Positions 6,775 through 13,037 of a stretch of 13,037 nt of DNA are shown in pieces. Under the pieces are notes generated by a model. That model searched no databases and had not been told where the DNA came from. It saw nothing but the letters and a program-made list of their open reading frames with translations. Numbering within the stretch: position 1 is the stretch's first letter; each line of letters begins with the position of its first letter. A program made the position numbers and the translations under genes. The DNA is from CAZTWC01 sp964617105 [NCBI: uncultured Myxococcia bacterium] (lineage in GTDB: Bacteria > CAZTWC01): assembly GCA_964617105.1 (NCBI GenBank), contig CAZTWC010000002.1, positions 1-13,037 on the forward strand, in the 5' to 3' direction.

Positions 6775-9045
6775 ATGGCCGAAAAACAATTTCTGCAAAC
6801 CACCTGCGATAAATTACAGCAGGAGTTTATTGATCGTAAAACCCTTCTCTCTTTTGACGATTACCTGGGTTTGGTAGAAAAAGAACCACAACGCTATATT
6901 CGCAACTCAGCCCAATATATAAAAGAGATGTTGGAGTATTTTGGCCGCCATCCCCAAAAGGAAAAGGGGAAGGGGAAGGGGAAGGGGAAGAAAAAAGTAA
7001 TGACCAACCGTGGATTCAAACTCTTTGACCTACCCTTTGACCAGGGGGTAAACCGAGTGATAGGGCTGGAAATGGTACAACATACACTGTATCGTTACCT
7101 TTGTAACTTTGTTCAGCAGGGCAAAGTAGATAAATTACTTTTACTACACGGTCCCAACGGCTCGGCTAAGACCTCGGTGGTAAATTGCCTCTCCAGGGGT
7201 TTAGAAGAGTATTCCACCAATGATGAAGGGATTATTTACTCTTTCAACTGGATTTTTCCTAAGGAAAAATTAGTAAAAGGAAACATTGGTTTTCAGGATA
7301 AAGATGGTGAACAATCCACTTCCCAGATTAAAAGTAAAAGTTATGCCTATTTGGATGTGGACAGTGTGGATGCCAAACTATTTTGCGATCTCAAAGATCA
7401 CCCTCTTTTCCTGCTTTCTCAGGAGTTGCGGGCCAAACTGTTTAAACAATGGAAAGATCAAAATATTCTGCCTAAATCTTATGTTATTAGTGATTACCTG
7501 CTAAAAGGTGATTTGTGCCCAAAATGCAAGATGATATTTGAGGCCCTGTTTAACGCCTACCGGGGTGATTTTTCCAAACTCTTACAGCATATTCAGGTGG
7601 AAAGATTCTATTTTTCCCGTAAATACCGGCAAGGTCTCGTATCTATAGATCCCCAAATGAGTGTTGACGCCAATAGCAGACAAATAACCCAGGATGCCAG
7701 TACAAGCGCCCTGCCCCCTTCACTGAAAAGCCTTAACCTGTTCGAATTCAGCGGCGCCCTGGTGAATTCCAACCGGGGCATGTTGGAATACAACGACATG
7801 CTAAAGCGCCCCATCGAGTCCTTCAAATACCTGCTACCTACCTGCGAAAACAATCAGGTATCTTTACCCAATGCCCTGTTGAGGCTGGATGGCCTGTTTA
7901 TCGGCACCTCTAACGACACCCATTTTGACGCTTTCAAGGAGTACCCAGATTTCAATTCCTTTAAAGCCAGAATTGAACTTATCAAGGTTCCCTATATTTT
8001 ACGTTACTCTCAGGAAAAAATGATTTATGATGAGATAATCAAACAAAGCGGTTTAACCAAGCATATTGCTCCTCACGTCACTACCATAACCTCTATGTGG
8101 GCGGTTTTGAGCCGGCTTATTAAGCCCGATCCCAACAATTTCCCTAAGCAGATCCGAGAAATAATCGAAAAACTCTCGCCAGTTGAAAAAATGAAACTAT
8201 ATGATCATGGGGAATTACCACTGAAATTATCTTCAAATGAATTAAAGGAGTTAAAAAAATGTTTGGGTCGAATCTTTAAAGAAAACGCCCGCGGTCCCTT
8301 TTATGAGGGTCGGTTTGGTGCCTCGGTTAGAGAGTTGCGCATGGTTCTTCTCAATGCGGCTCAAAACCCCCGCTTTAAGTGTTTTAACCCCCAGGCAGTT
8401 TTTGGAGAACTGAGCCGCCTGGCAGAACAAAAAGATGTCTATCCCTTTTTGAACCGAAAAGCAGAAGGGGAATATTATGACAACTCAATCTATATTAAAA
8501 TGATCATACACGAATATCTGGAAATGGTGGACAACGAGGTGTCCGACTCTATGGGGCTGGCCGATGAGAGCAGTTACAAAGAGTTGTTTGAACGCTACGT
8601 GTTCCATGTCCGCCACTGGATTAAAAAGGAAAAATATGAAGATGAAGTGAGCGGCCAACTCCGGGATCCAGATAAACAATTTATGCAGCACATGGAAAAT
8701 ATCATTGTGGAGGGAAAAGAGGACTATGCCGATTTCCGCCGTTCGCTGATCACCAAAATTGGCGCTTTCAGGCTTGAACATCCTGAAGGTGACTTAGAAT
8801 ATAAAACTATTTTCCCCAACTATCTCAACAGTTTAAAGGAAGATTTTTTCAAAGATAGACGGGAAGTAATCAACAGCAACAAAGAACACTTTATCAGGTA
8901 TATGTCTGATGAAAAGAGAGAATTGGATGACAAGGATTTAAAAATGGTGGAAAAAATGTTGAGCACCATGAAAAATCAGTACAACTACTGTGAGCACTGT
9001 GCCCGGGATGCGATTATCTTCTTGCTGAAAAACCGGTATAACTAA
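6775..9045 (+). CDS. prkA: PrkA-family serine protein kinase (long form)
   Basis: A 756-residue AAA+-fold PrkA/YeaG-type protein, longer than the roughly 630-645 residues of B. subtilis and E. coli. The P-loop is LLLLHGPNGSAKTS (121-134). The FYFSRKYRQGLVSIDPQMSVDA block, NRGMLEYNDMLKRP, and the RYSQEKMIYDEII and HIAPHVTTI segments are family hallmarks, and the C-terminal PrkA domain ends with RDAIIFLLKNRY. Extra sequence includes a Lys-Gly run (62-74) linking the N-terminal helical part to the ATPase core, and a CPKCK pair (C248, C251). AAAGGA eight bases before the ATG supports the start. PrkA usually sits with a VWA protein (YeaH/YhbH) and SpoVR; neither follows here, and the next gene is convergent. 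Its target is unknown. In other bacteria PrkA acts in stress or sporulation control. Confidence 0.93.
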   Translation: MAEKQFLQTTCDKLQQEFIDRKTLLSFDDYLGLVEKEPQRYIRNSAQYIKEMLEYFGRHPQKEKGKGKGKGKKKVMTNRGFKLFDLPFDQGVNRVIGLEMVQHTLYRYLCNFVQQGKVDKLLLLHGPNGSAKTSVVNCLSRGLEEYSTNDEGIIYSFNWIFPKEKLVKGNIGFQDKDGEQSTSQIKSKSYAYLDVDSVDAKLFCDLKDHPLFLLSQELRAKLFKQWKDQNILPKSYVISDYLLKGDLCPKCKMIFEALFNAYRGDFSKLLQHIQVERFYFSRKYRQGLVSIDPQMSVDANSRQITQDASTSALPPSLKSLNLFEFSGALVNSNRGMLEYNDMLKRPIESFKYLLPTCENNQVSLPNALLRLDGLFIGTSNDTHFDAFKEYPDFNSFKARIELIKVPYILRYSQEKMIYDEIIKQSGLTKHIAPHVTTITSMWAVLSRLIKPDPNNFPKQIREIIEKLSPVEKMKLYDHGELPLKLSSNELKELKKCLGRIFKENARGPFYEGRFGASVRELRMVLLNAAQNPRFKCFNPQAVFGELSRLAEQKDVYPFLNRKAEGEYYDNSIYIKMIIHEYLEMVDNEVSDSMGLADESSYKELFERYVFHVRHWIKKEKYEDEVSGQLRDPDKQFMQHMENIIVEGKEDYADFRRSLITKIGAFRLEHPEGDLEYKTIFPNYLNSLKEDFFKDRREVINSNKEHFIRYMSDEKRELDDKDLKMVEKMLSTMKNQYNYCEHCARDAIIFLLKNRYN
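6964..6987 (+). repeat. Hexanucleotide tandem repeat within prkA
   Basis: Four exact copies of AAGGGG, preceded by AAAAGGAA and followed by AAGAAAAAA. Each unit encodes Lys-Gly, giving KGKGKGKGKKK. Gain or loss of a unit keeps the reading frame, so copy number would change only the length of a basic linker. Confidence 0.9.
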
Positions 9046-9046
9046 T

Positions 9047-9069
9047 AAAATAATCAGAGTTATTTTTTT
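9047..9069. terminator. Weak AT-only hairpin between convergent prkA and tautomerase
   Basis: AAAATAA (9047-9053) and TTATTTT (9060-9066) form a 7-bp stem around a 6-nt loop, followed by TTT. It starts two bases after the prkA stop and overlaps the stop of the convergent tautomerase gene. The stem has no GC pairs, so termination may be inefficient. It can form on both strands and is the only candidate terminator between the two operons. Confidence 0.5.
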
Positions 9070-9247
9070 ACCCCAGTAACTTGCCGCCAATGGCCCAATC
9101 TTCCCGCGGGACCTCTTCTATAACAATATAAGTATACTGAGCAGGCTTACCAGTGACCTCGGTAATCACCTGGGTCACTTTTTCTGCCAAAGCCTCTTTT
9201 TGCTTTTTGTCCACTTCACCGGCCAGTTTAATATTAACAAATGGCAT
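9068..9247 (-). CDS. 4-Oxalocrotonate tautomerase family enzyme
   Basis: A 59-residue protein beginning MPFVNIKLAG, so removal of Met exposes the catalytic N-terminal proline of this superfamily. The pattern KKQKEALAEKVTQVITEVTG then YTYIVIEEVPREDWAIGGKL matches the beta-alpha-beta 4-OT subunit (usual length 58-66), including the conserved W of the EDWAIGG segment. It has a strong ribosome binding site, AGGAGAGGA, seven bases before the ATG. It follows rnfE by 40 bp on the same strand and is probably co-transcribed. The substrate is unknown: short tautomerases of this type are annotated as 4-OT, DmpI or YwhB-like, and no aromatic degradation gene is nearby. Confidence 0.9.
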   Translation of the reverse strand: MPFVNIKLAGEVDKKQKEALAEKVTQVITEVTGKPAQYTYIVIEEVPREDWAIGGKLLG

Positions 9248-9273
9248 ATTCTTGTCCTCTCCTACGAATATCC

Positions 9274-9289
9274 GAGAATCCGGATTCTC
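9274..9289. repeat. 16-bp perfect palindrome between rnfE and the tautomerase gene
   Basis: GAGAATCCGGATTCTC reads the same on both strands and occupies part of the 40-bp gap, ending inside the rnfE stop codon. It could be a protein-binding dyad or an RNA hairpin that sets relative expression of the tautomerase. No T-tract follows. Confidence 0.7.
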
Positions 9290-9917
9290 ATTTAGCTTTG
9301 GCTAACTCTATCTTCTTCAGAGCCGCTAAAATAAAACCCAATCCCAAAAAGGCACCAGGAGGAAGTATCATTACTATAATCGGAGCAAAACCTGCTCCTT
9401 TTAAAAGATCAAACTGGACAATGGTTTCTCCCAATTGAAACAGAGTGAGGGTACCACTGCCCAAAATTTCCCGCACTGCCGCCAACATAAACAAAGCAAG
9501 GGTAAAACCTATACCCATGGCAACGCCGTCTACTATTGAGATCAACAGGCTATTTTTACTGGCAAAGGCTTCGGCCCGTCCCAAAATAATGCAGTTCACC
9601 ACTATCAATGGTATAAACAGTCCCAGGGCAGCGTGCAAATCTGGTAAAAAAGCGGCTAACACCAGGTCGGTGATAGTCACGAAGGTGGCAATAATCACGA
9701 TAAAGCAGGGAATCCTCACCTTGGGAGGAATAAAATTTCTAATCAAAGAGATAACAATATTGGAACATATAAGCACAAAGGAGGCCGCCACTCCCATGCC
9801 CAACCCGTTGTATGCGCTGGTGGTCACTGCCAACAGGGGACACATCCCCAGCATCATCATGAACACCGGATTTTCAGTCCAAACTCCCTTGACTATAACC
9901 TCTGAATATTTACTCAT
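9288..9917 (-). CDS. rnfE: Rnf complex subunit RnfE
   Basis: A 209-residue integral membrane protein of the ion-translocating ferredoxin:NAD oxidoreductase. Family marks include NPVFMMMLGMCPLLAVTTSA (17-36) and NCIILGRAEAFASKN (108-122). The GRAEAFASKN sequence separates RnfE from its paralogue RnfA. C26 and C109 are the positions that, in known Rnf/Nqr structures, join two cysteines of RnfA to hold a membrane-embedded Fe-S cluster. About six membrane helices are predicted. AAGGAG lies ten bases before the ATG and overlaps the rnfG stop (TAAGGAG); the two genes are 15 bp apart. It is the last rnf gene in view, and rnfA does not follow. Confidence 0.96.
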   Translation of the reverse strand: MSKYSEVIVKGVWTENPVFMMMLGMCPLLAVTTSAYNGLGMGVAASFVLICSNIVISLIRNFIPPKVRIPCFIVIIATFVTITDLVLAAFLPDLHAALGLFIPLIVVNCIILGRAEAFASKNSLLISIVDGVAMGIGFTLALFMLAAVREILGSGTLTLFQLGETIVQFDLLKGAGFAPIIVMILPPGAFLGLGFILAALKKIELAKAK

Positions 9918-9932
9918 GGCTGGTTTAACTCC

Positions 9933-10541
9933 TTATTTCAATTGTCCAATGATCTCTGACTTGTGCTCCTTAAAAAAAGCCAACCCCTCGCCCATGGCTT
10001 TAAGCAAGGCTCTGGGAGTAATGGTGGCGCCGGTTATCTGGTCAAATTTCCCCCCATCCTTTTTTACCTTCCAGACAGTATTTTCCAGAGTCAAACCCTT
10101 TTGGGGCGAAAACTGCTCCAAAAACTCCTTCTCTCCCATGCGGGCGCCCAATCCGGGAGTCTCCTTATGCTCCATCACTTTTAGACCGTATATTTTACCC
10201 TGGTCCGGTTCCAGTCCAATAATAAACCTGATCAAACCGCTGTAACCCTCCCTGGTATCCCACTGAAAAGCCACGCCATTGATCTTTCCGCCCTTTTTAC
10301 CCAGATAGAAATCGGTAAAAAGATCCCGCCCTTTTTTGTCCTGACCGATTTTGAGGGCAACTTTCTCTGCACCCGGATTATTATCAAATAAGGGCAGCAC
10401 TTTTTTTAGGGCTCTCTTTAGCGCCAACTCTTTCTGCTTTTTTATTGGTCCCTCGGTCTTGGCATTGACAAAGGCCAAAAGACCGCTGGTGGCCATACAG
10501 ATTATCACCAGCACAAGCGTCATTTTAACTATATTCATCAT
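9933..10541 (-). CDS. rnfG: Rnf complex flavoprotein subunit RnfG
   Basis: A 202-residue subunit with one N-terminal membrane helix (about 5-25) and an exported FMN-binding domain. The flavin attachment motif FDQITGATITPRAL (166-179) places covalent FMN on T173 by phosphoester linkage, a reaction carried out by ApbE in other bacteria. HKETPGLGARMG (125-136) is also typical of the FMN-binding domain. The start has two adjacent ATG codons with AGGGAG eight bases upstream, and either could be used. The gap to rnfD is 52 bp, the largest inside the cluster. Confidence 0.96.
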   Translation of the reverse strand: MMNIVKMTLVLVIICMATSGLLAFVNAKTEGPIKKQKELALKRALKKVLPLFDNNPGAEKVALKIGQDKKGRDLFTDFYLGKKGGKINGVAFQWDTREGYSGLIRFIIGLEPDQGKIYGLKVMEHKETPGLGARMGEKEFLEQFSPQKGLTLENTVWKVKKDGGKFDQITGATITPRALLKAMGEGLAFFKEHKSEIIGQLK

Positions 10542-10593
10542 GGAAACTTCTCCCTAAAAAAACCAAAATGGGCCCGCAATTATAATGCCGGGT

Positions 10594-11670
10594 TCATGTT
10601 AGCCTTTTAAATCCAAAAATCCTGGGCCGGGTATAGTTGTCAATAATAGGGGTGGCGGAGTTCATTAGTAAAATAGCAAAAGAAACTCCCTCGGGGTAAC
10701 CACCAAACATCCTGATTACTATGGTTATCAAACCGCAACCCACCCCAAAAATTATCTTTCCCAAAGGGTATATGGGAGTGGTCACATAATCGGTGGCCAT
10801 GAAAAAAGCACCAATAATAGCACCGCCAGTTATTAGGTGAAAAATCGGACCAGCATACTTATCTGGGTCCACCTGCTGAAAAATCAGCGCCATTATAGCC
10901 ATAGTGGCTAAAAATGAAATTGGAATGTGCCAAGTAATGATCCCCCGGAAAATTAAAAACAGTCCACCCAGCAATAAAAACAGGGCCGATATTTCTCCCA
11001 GGCTACCGCTCTCTTTAAAACCGGTAAAAAAATCGAGTAAATTCAAATTGGCAACCGCCTTGGCGCCCTTCTCTTTTAAAATCCCCAAAGGGCTGGCAGA
11101 GGTAATAACATCTACCTGATTAGGGCTAATCTCGGTCTTGGCATCCACCATCTTGCCGTCTATCGTATTAATAACCGCGCTCTGCTCTAAAAAACGTCCC
11201 TGGGCAGTCTTTATCTCTTGATAATCCATGGGCACCGCCCACATAGTCATCTGCACCGGAAAGGCGATTAGCAGGAAAACTCTGGCCACCAAAGCCGGAT
11301 TATACAGATTGTAGCCCAGCCCTCCAAAGACCTGCTTGGCAATAAATACAGCAATAAAGGAACCTGCCAGGCATAGCCACCAGGGAGAAGATGGGGGCAT
11401 ATTCAAGGCTAGCAACAATCCAGTCAGGGCGGCGGAACCATCTTTTACGGTTATAGGTTTTTTCATCAGTTTCTGAATCAACACCTCAAAACCTACTGCC
11501 GCCAGGGTGGTCAACAAAATAACCTTCACCGCCATGAAGCCAAAAGCCCAAACCCCTACCAGGGTTGCCGGCACCAGGGCGAAGAAAACGGTCCACATTA
11601 TTTTCTCAACACTGTTGCCGCTATGCACATGGGGAGAAGATGTTAGAATTAATTTTTCCGCTTTTTCCAT
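10594..11670 (-). CDS. rnfD: Rnf complex membrane flavoprotein subunit RnfD
   Basis: A 358-residue integral membrane subunit (NqrB/RnfD family) with about nine or ten helices. The N-terminal SSPHVHSGNSVEKIMW (11-26), KDGSAALTGLLLALNMPP (76-93), GGLGYNLYNPALVARVF (116-132) and FMATDYVTTPIYP segments are conserved in the family. The region for covalent FMN is DVITSASPLG (187-196): the residue that normally carries flavin, Thr in S/T-x-A-T, is Ser193 here, encoded by AGC (11092-11094). The AAGGAGGGT ribosome binding site lies inside the last codons of rnfC, with 7 bp between the genes, so translation is probably coupled. Length is normal. Confidence 0.96.
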   Translation of the reverse strand: MEKAEKLILTSSPHVHSGNSVEKIMWTVFFALVPATLVGVWAFGFMAVKVILLTTLAAVGFEVLIQKLMKKPITVKDGSAALTGLLLALNMPPSSPWWLCLAGSFIAVFIAKQVFGGLGYNLYNPALVARVFLLIAFPVQMTMWAVPMDYQEIKTAQGRFLEQSAVINTIDGKMVDAKTEISPNQVDVITSASPLGILKEKGAKAVANLNLLDFFTGFKESGSLGEISALFLLLGGLFLIFRGIITWHIPISFLATMAIMALIFQQVDPDKYAGPIFHLITGGAIIGAFFMATDYVTTPIYPLGKIIFGVGCGLITIVIRMFGGYPEGVSFAILLMNSATPIIDNYTRPRIFGFKRLT

Positions 11671-11677
11671 GGTTGGC

Positions 11678-13000
11678 TCAACCCTCCTTTTTTCTGCTGG
11701 CCATTATCTCCCCCTTGGCCCGCTTGATAAAGTGAACCAGGGGTCGGTTTGAGGGGCATACAAAAGAGCAACTACCACACTCCATACAGTCCAGGGTATT
11801 AACTCTTTCACAATCTTCAAATCGGGACAGTTCGGCATAAATACCAATCTCATTGGGCACCAGCATCAATGGACAAGCCTGAACACACTGCCCGCACCTT
11901 ATACACTGGAGATATTCAAAAGAGCGGAGATCTACCTGGGCCTGCACCAGTATACCAGAGGTACCTTTGGTTATGGGCACCTGGTCATTCAACTGGGCCA
12001 TGCCCATCATGGGACCACCGGAGATGATTTTACCGGCGTCATCTTTCAGGCCGCCGCAAAAATCGATAGCTTCCTGAAAACTGGTGCCAATCCGCACTTT
12101 AAGGTTAGCCGGCCTGGATACTGCGCTGCCAGTCACTGTGGTAATCCGCTCAATCAATGGATAACCATGATATATAGCATCGTAAATAGCGGTGGTGGTG
12201 CCAACATTGTGCACCAGGGCACCCACATCCATGGGCAGTCCGCCAGAAGGCACCTGTCTATCTAAAAGAGCGTTTATAAGTTGCTTTTCAGCGCCCTGGG
12301 GATATTTTACCTGCAGTTCCGCCACCTGGATCTCTTTCTGGCCGGCGAGTTTCTCATTGAATAGAGAAATGGCATCGGGTTTGTTATTTTCAATGCCGAT
12401 ATAACCGCTTTTAACCCCCAAAATATACATTATTATTTTTAAACCTTGGATCACCTTATCCGGTTGTTCCAGCATCAGACGGTGATCGGCGGTCAGGAAA
12501 GGCTCACACTCCGCCCCGTTTATAATAACTGTATCAATGGCTTTTTCCTTGGGAGGACTCAATTTGACATGAGTGGGAAAAGTGGCTCCCCCCATACCCA
12601 CCACTCCGGCAGCACTGATCATATCCACCAGTTTATTGATATCTTGAGAAAATGGGTCATCTATCCCCTTGATAGATTCATCCCATTCATCCTCTCCATC
12701 CACTTCGATAATAACCGCTGGTAAACTCTTTCCCAATGGGTGCGGGTGGTTGACCACGTCCTTCACTTTGCCAGAGGTGGGTGCGTGCACCGGAGAGCTG
12801 ACAAAAGCCTGAACCTCCCCTATTTTTTGTCCCTTTTTGACCTCTTCTTTTTTCTTAACCAGCGCCTGACTGGGAACACCTATATGCTGAGACAGGGGGA
12901 TAGCATAGGTTTTTCCCAGGGGCATCTCCTCTATGGCAGCCCCTTCGGTCCATTGCTTATTTTCGGGCGGATGAACTCCGTGCTTGAAAGTAAAACTCAC
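11678..13000 (-). CDS. rnfC: Rnf complex NADH-binding iron-sulfur subunit RnfC
   Basis: A 440-residue peripheral subunit on the cytoplasmic face that exchanges electrons with NAD(H). It starts with the RnfC barrel-sandwich region (GVHPPENK 8-15, VHAPTSGKV 71-79). The flavin/NADH domain has GVVGMGGATFPTHVKL (132-147) and INGAECEPFLTADHRLM (160-176). Two [4Fe-4S] motifs follow: C366-C369-C372...C376 and C405-C408-C411...C415. The start is GTG at 12998-13000, supported by AAGGAG seven bases upstream and by the usual FxHGVHPP N-terminus. It is the first gene of the minus-strand cluster in view. Only 37 bp remain upstream, so a preceding gene such as rnfB cannot be judged. Confidence 0.97.
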   Translation of the reverse strand: MSFTFKHGVHPPENKQWTEGAAIEEMPLGKTYAIPLSQHIGVPSQALVKKKEEVKKGQKIGEVQAFVSSPVHAPTSGKVKDVVNHPHPLGKSLPAVIIEVDGEDEWDESIKGIDDPFSQDINKLVDMISAAGVVGMGGATFPTHVKLSPPKEKAIDTVIINGAECEPFLTADHRLMLEQPDKVIQGLKIIMYILGVKSGYIGIENNKPDAISLFNEKLAGQKEIQVAELQVKYPQGAEKQLINALLDRQVPSGGLPMDVGALVHNVGTTTAIYDAIYHGYPLIERITTVTGSAVSRPANLKVRIGTSFQEAIDFCGGLKDDAGKIISGGPMMGMAQLNDQVPITKGTSGILVQAQVDLRSFEYLQCIRCGQCVQACPLMLVPNEIGIYAELSRFEDCERVNTLDCMECGSCSFVCPSNRPLVHFIKRAKGEIMASRKKEG

Positions 13001-13037
13001 CTGGTTTCTCCTTTATCCTTTATCTTTCGGTGGTCTA

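Noticed and set aside
9445-10245. 266-codon plus-strand ORF opposite rnfE and rnfG
   Set aside because: It is antisense to two well-conserved genes, its translation has low-complexity basic composition, and it matches no family I know.
10542-10593. Attenuator between rnfD and rnfG
   Set aside because: A T-rich run is present on the transcript strand, but the nearest stem is only 4 bp and 12 bases away, so no supported terminator.

Overview
The window looks like chromosomal DNA of a free-living anaerobic bacterium with moderate GC. The main clues are a run of Rnf electron-transport genes (rnfC, rnfD, rnfG, rnfE), a glutamate dehydrogenase whose cofactor loop matches the NAD-dependent clostridial type, and a PrkA kinase of the longer form with a GPNGSAKT P-loop. 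Shine-Dalgarno sites are strong (AAGGAG, GGAG) and several promoters are close to the sigma-70/sigma-A consensus. I cannot fix the phylum from the sequence. Clostridia and other Rnf-bearing anaerobic lineages all fit.

Layout. (1) 1-60: a strong terminator of a gene outside the window. (2) 108-889: a near-consensus promoter, a perfect 15-bp hairpin at the predicted transcript start, and a UreH/NiCoT-like membrane transporter. (3) 890-1076: a long imperfect palindrome with a 16-bp direct repeat, lying between convergent genes. (4) 1077-2523 (minus): gdhA and its extended -10 promoter. (5) About 2581-3984 (plus): the 3' remnant of an isochorismatase-family hydrolase, its stop overlapping the start of an RsgA-type GTPase. 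(6) 4007-4525 (minus): an unrecognised four-helix membrane protein with two cysteine clusters. (7) 4599-4870 (minus): a decayed gene with two in-frame stops and a frameshift. (8) 4904-9045 (plus): a probable operon of suhB (inositol-phosphatase family), an N-terminally extended deoC, and prkA. (9) 9068-13000 (minus): the operon rnfC-rnfD-rnfG-rnfE followed by a 59-residue 4-oxalocrotonate tautomerase homologue.

How the genes fit together. Rnf couples electron flow between reduced ferredoxin and NAD to an ion gradient. NAD-linked glutamate dehydrogenase would feed amino-acid carbon and NADH into the same pool, consistent with fermentative or syntrophic amino-acid metabolism. DeoC cleaves deoxyribose 5-phosphate to acetaldehyde and glyceraldehyde 3-phosphate. 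Its N-terminal helix and cysteine cluster suggest targeting or metal binding beyond the aldolase itself. The Rnf set is incomplete here: rnfA and rnfB do not follow rnfE, where a tautomerase gene sits instead.

The observations most worth following are the cysteine-rich N-terminus of DeoC, the serine at the predicted flavin-attachment site of RnfD, the absence of rnfA/rnfB after rnfE, the four-helix cysteine-cluster membrane protein, and the hairpin at the transporter transcription start. No tRNA, rRNA, CRISPR array or transposase was seen.
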